Shown here: positions 13,339-14,861 of the stretch, piece by piece | Position numbering within the stretch: the first letter of the stretch is position 1 | Layout: every line of letters begins with the position of its first letter | Position numbers and translations under genes: made by a program | Assembly: GCA_003517965.1 (NCBI GenBank) | Contig: DOZO01000014.1 | Location: 3,370-18,230 of the forward strand | DNA length: 14,861 nt | DNA from: Desulfobulbaceae bacterium | GTDB lineage: Bacteria > Desulfobacterota > Desulfobulbia > Desulfobulbales > Desulfurivibrionaceae | Direction of reading: 5' to 3' | The notes under the pieces: model-generated | The model's database searches: none | What the model saw: the letters and a program-made list of their open reading frames with translations, nothing else | What the model was told of the DNA's origin: nothing

Positions 13339-14817
13339 CACCGTTGCCAGAAAGATATCCACCAGATCCGGATCAAAATGGCTTCCAGCCAGAGAACGGA
13401 TATGTTCTCTTACCTTGGCCTCAGGCCAGGCCTCTCTGTACCTGCGAGCCGAGATCAGGGCGTCCCAGGTGTCGGCAATGGCAAAAATCCTGGCCGCCAA
13501 CGGAATCTGTGCCCCTTGCAAACCGCGCGGATAACCGGTGCCATCCCAGTGTTCGTGATGACAATACGGGATATCAAGAGCCGGACGCAGATAATGAATG
13601 GGAGACAACAGTTCAAAAGCAAAGCCCGGATGCCGCCGCATGATCTGCTGCTCCTCTTCGTTAAGCGGACCGGTATTCAGCAAAATGGTGTCCGGTACCG
13701 CCATCTTGCCGATATCGTGCAGCAGGGCCCCACGACGAACATGGTCAAGTTCTTCCTCGTGGATACCCAGGGCGCAGGCCACCTTCATGGTAAGCTCGGT
13801 TACCCGCTGGGTATGGCCCTCGGTTTCCGAATCGCGTAATTCCAAGGCCTTTGCCCAACCCTCGATGGTGGTATCGTAGGCAAGGGTCAACTCGATGTTT
13901 GACTCCTGAAATTTACGAAAAAGTGTCGCGTTATCAATGGCCATGGCTGCCTGGATGGCCAGGGCCTCAAAAAAATCCAACCATTCCGGCTCAGCTTCAA
14001 ACCGCCGCCGGCAGAAAATCTCAAAAACACCCTTCACCTGGCCCTTGGCAAGCAAGGGAACAGCATAGTAGGAAATGAATTTTTCCTCCTTAAGAAGTTC
14101 CTGCCGGATAAACAGGTCAGGAGGTTCAGTAAGATCGATCAGGTTAAAGACCCGCCGCTCACTGGCGGCAATCCCAGCGGCTCCCTCGCCAAGGCGTACC
14201 CTGGTTTGCCGGATACCCTTTCCCTCAAAACCCCAGTCCGCTCCATGTTCCAGGATCTGGGTGTGGCTGTTGAGCAACAGAATGGCTCCCGCATCCATGC
14301 CAAGTTGCGGCACGGTCTGCTCCAGAAAAAGTTTCATAGTCAGCCGCAGGTCAAGACTTGAGTTAATCACCAGATCAATGCCGTGCAGGGTGCTTAGATG
14401 TTGGAGCCTTGCTCTGGCCCGGCCTTCCGCCTCAAGCCGGGCGGTAATCTCCTTTTCAAGCTCCCTGTTCTTCTGCACCAGGGAGATGTTCGTCTGGATG
14501 ATTTCCCGGTCTGCATTCTGCACCTTGTCAAGAGTAAGTCTGGCCAGGCCAATAACCAAAAAAACAAAGAGGGAGCCACCAAAAAAAATCAGACCGGTGA
14601 CAATTTCTACTGGAAAAAGAAGCTGCCTGATCTGAATGACGATAAAAAACAGATACCCAACAATAAAGAAAACGACCAGACCGGTCATGGCCTGCCATTT
14701 CCAGGCCAAGGCAAGAGGAACCTGCCGCCTGGTCTGCACGCAAAGTCGCACCGCGGCAAGCAAAAAAATGATCCCAGGAATTACCAGCATGGTGGACAAT
14801 AATTGACTCGGCGTCAT
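13336..14817 (-). CDS. Membrane GAF/HD-GYP cyclic-di-GMP phosphodiesterase
   Basis: The 493-residue protein has three membrane helices (about 10-26, 45-61 and 69-92), a charged coiled coil (about 95-140), a GAF-type sensor domain (about 145-300) and an HD-GYP domain (about 310-493). HD-GYP signatures are complete: ELRDSETEGHTQRV, LLHDIGK (His367, Asp368), the metal-ligand His396, HHEHWDGTGYP (His420, His421, His423, GYP 428-430) and AIADTWDAL (Asp450). HD-GYP proteins hydrolyse c-di-GMP, often in response to signals bound by their sensor domain. It lacks a receiver domain, so input probably comes through the membrane or GAF part. The Shine-Dalgarno is weak (GGAA). The stop lies in a palindrome. 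The ligand of the GAF domain is unknown. Confidence 0.94.
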   Translation of the reverse strand: MTPSQLLSTMLVIPGIIFLLAAVRLCVQTRRQVPLALAWKWQAMTGLVVFFIVGYLFFIVIQIRQLLFPVEIVTGLIFFGGSLFVFLVIGLARLTLDKVQNADREIIQTNISLVQKNRELEKEITARLEAEGRARARLQHLSTLHGIDLVINSSLDLRLTMKLFLEQTVPQLGMDAGAILLLNSHTQILEHGADWGFEGKGIRQTRVRLGEGAAGIAASERRVFNLIDLTEPPDLFIRQELLKEEKFISYYAVPLLAKGQVKGVFEIFCRRRFEAEPEWLDFFEALAIQAAMAIDNATLFRKFQESNIELTLAYDTTIEGWAKALELRDSETEGHTQRVTELTMKVACALGIHEEELDHVRRGALLHDIGKMAVPDTILLNTGPLNEEEQQIMRRHPGFAFELLSPIHYLRPALDIPYCHHEHWDGTGYPRGLQGAQIPLAARIFAIADTWDALISARRYREAWPEAKVREHIRSLAGSHFDPDLVDIFLATV

Positions 14818-14861
14818 ATAGTTTTCCGGCAGCGTAAAAATTTAGTAAGCGTTCAGCAGCA

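Noticed and set aside
13231..13839. Plus-strand open frame of 202 codons opposite the HD-GYP gene
   Set aside because: The HD-GYP domain on the other strand is complete with all metal ligands. The plus-strand product shows no recognisable feature.

Overview
The window looks like chromosomal DNA of a Gram-negative anaerobic bacterium. A Desulfobacterota (Desulfobulbales-like) source is my best guess. It rests on gene content: a FapA/DUF342 protein, an EndoQ-family PHP nuclease with a small thioredoxin, a TRAP-T transporter with a T-component lipoprotein, a stand-alone MetF and an HD-GYP receptor. Moderate GC and recognisable lipobox and Sec signals fit, but no marker gene fixes the taxon. I see no rRNA, tRNA, CRISPR array, transposase or phage gene.

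Layout. Positions 1-108 hold the 3' end of a gene entering from the left. It converges on a FapA-family gene (115-1557, minus). A gene-poor stretch (1558-1970) holds a promoter for the FapA gene, a decayed copy of the end of the left-edge gene, and a probable promoter for the next gene. Next is a two-gene plus-strand unit (1971-3783): an EndoQ-like nuclease and a thioredoxin-fold protein with an unassigned N-terminal domain.

The main operon lies on the minus strand and reads from 8963 down to 3829. In order it encodes an FKBP-type PPIase, a TatT lipoprotein, the DctP binding protein, the DctQ small permease, the DctM large permease and an unassigned multi-pass membrane protein. This is a complete tripartite transporter of the TatT-associated class. 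At the place where ordinary TRAP binding proteins carry a carboxylate-binding arginine, this DctP has tryptophan, so its ligand may not be a simple carboxylate.

Divergent from the operon is a tiny PnuC-like membrane protein (9104-9355), whose end overlaps the end of metF (9340-10230, minus). Divergent from metF is an exported protein with two pentapeptide-repeat blocks joined by a Pro/Ala/Val-rich linker. It converges on a membrane-anchored phospholipase D-like protein (11803-13236, minus), which lies downstream of a membrane GAF/HD-GYP protein (13336-14817, minus). Two strong inverted repeats overlap the stop codons of these last two genes.

Most of the window is ordinary housekeeping and accessory content. 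The parts most worth a second look are the TatT-type TRAP operon with its extra membrane protein, the half-size PnuC-like protein, the twin-block pentapeptide protein and the duplicated coding fragment flanking the FapA gene.
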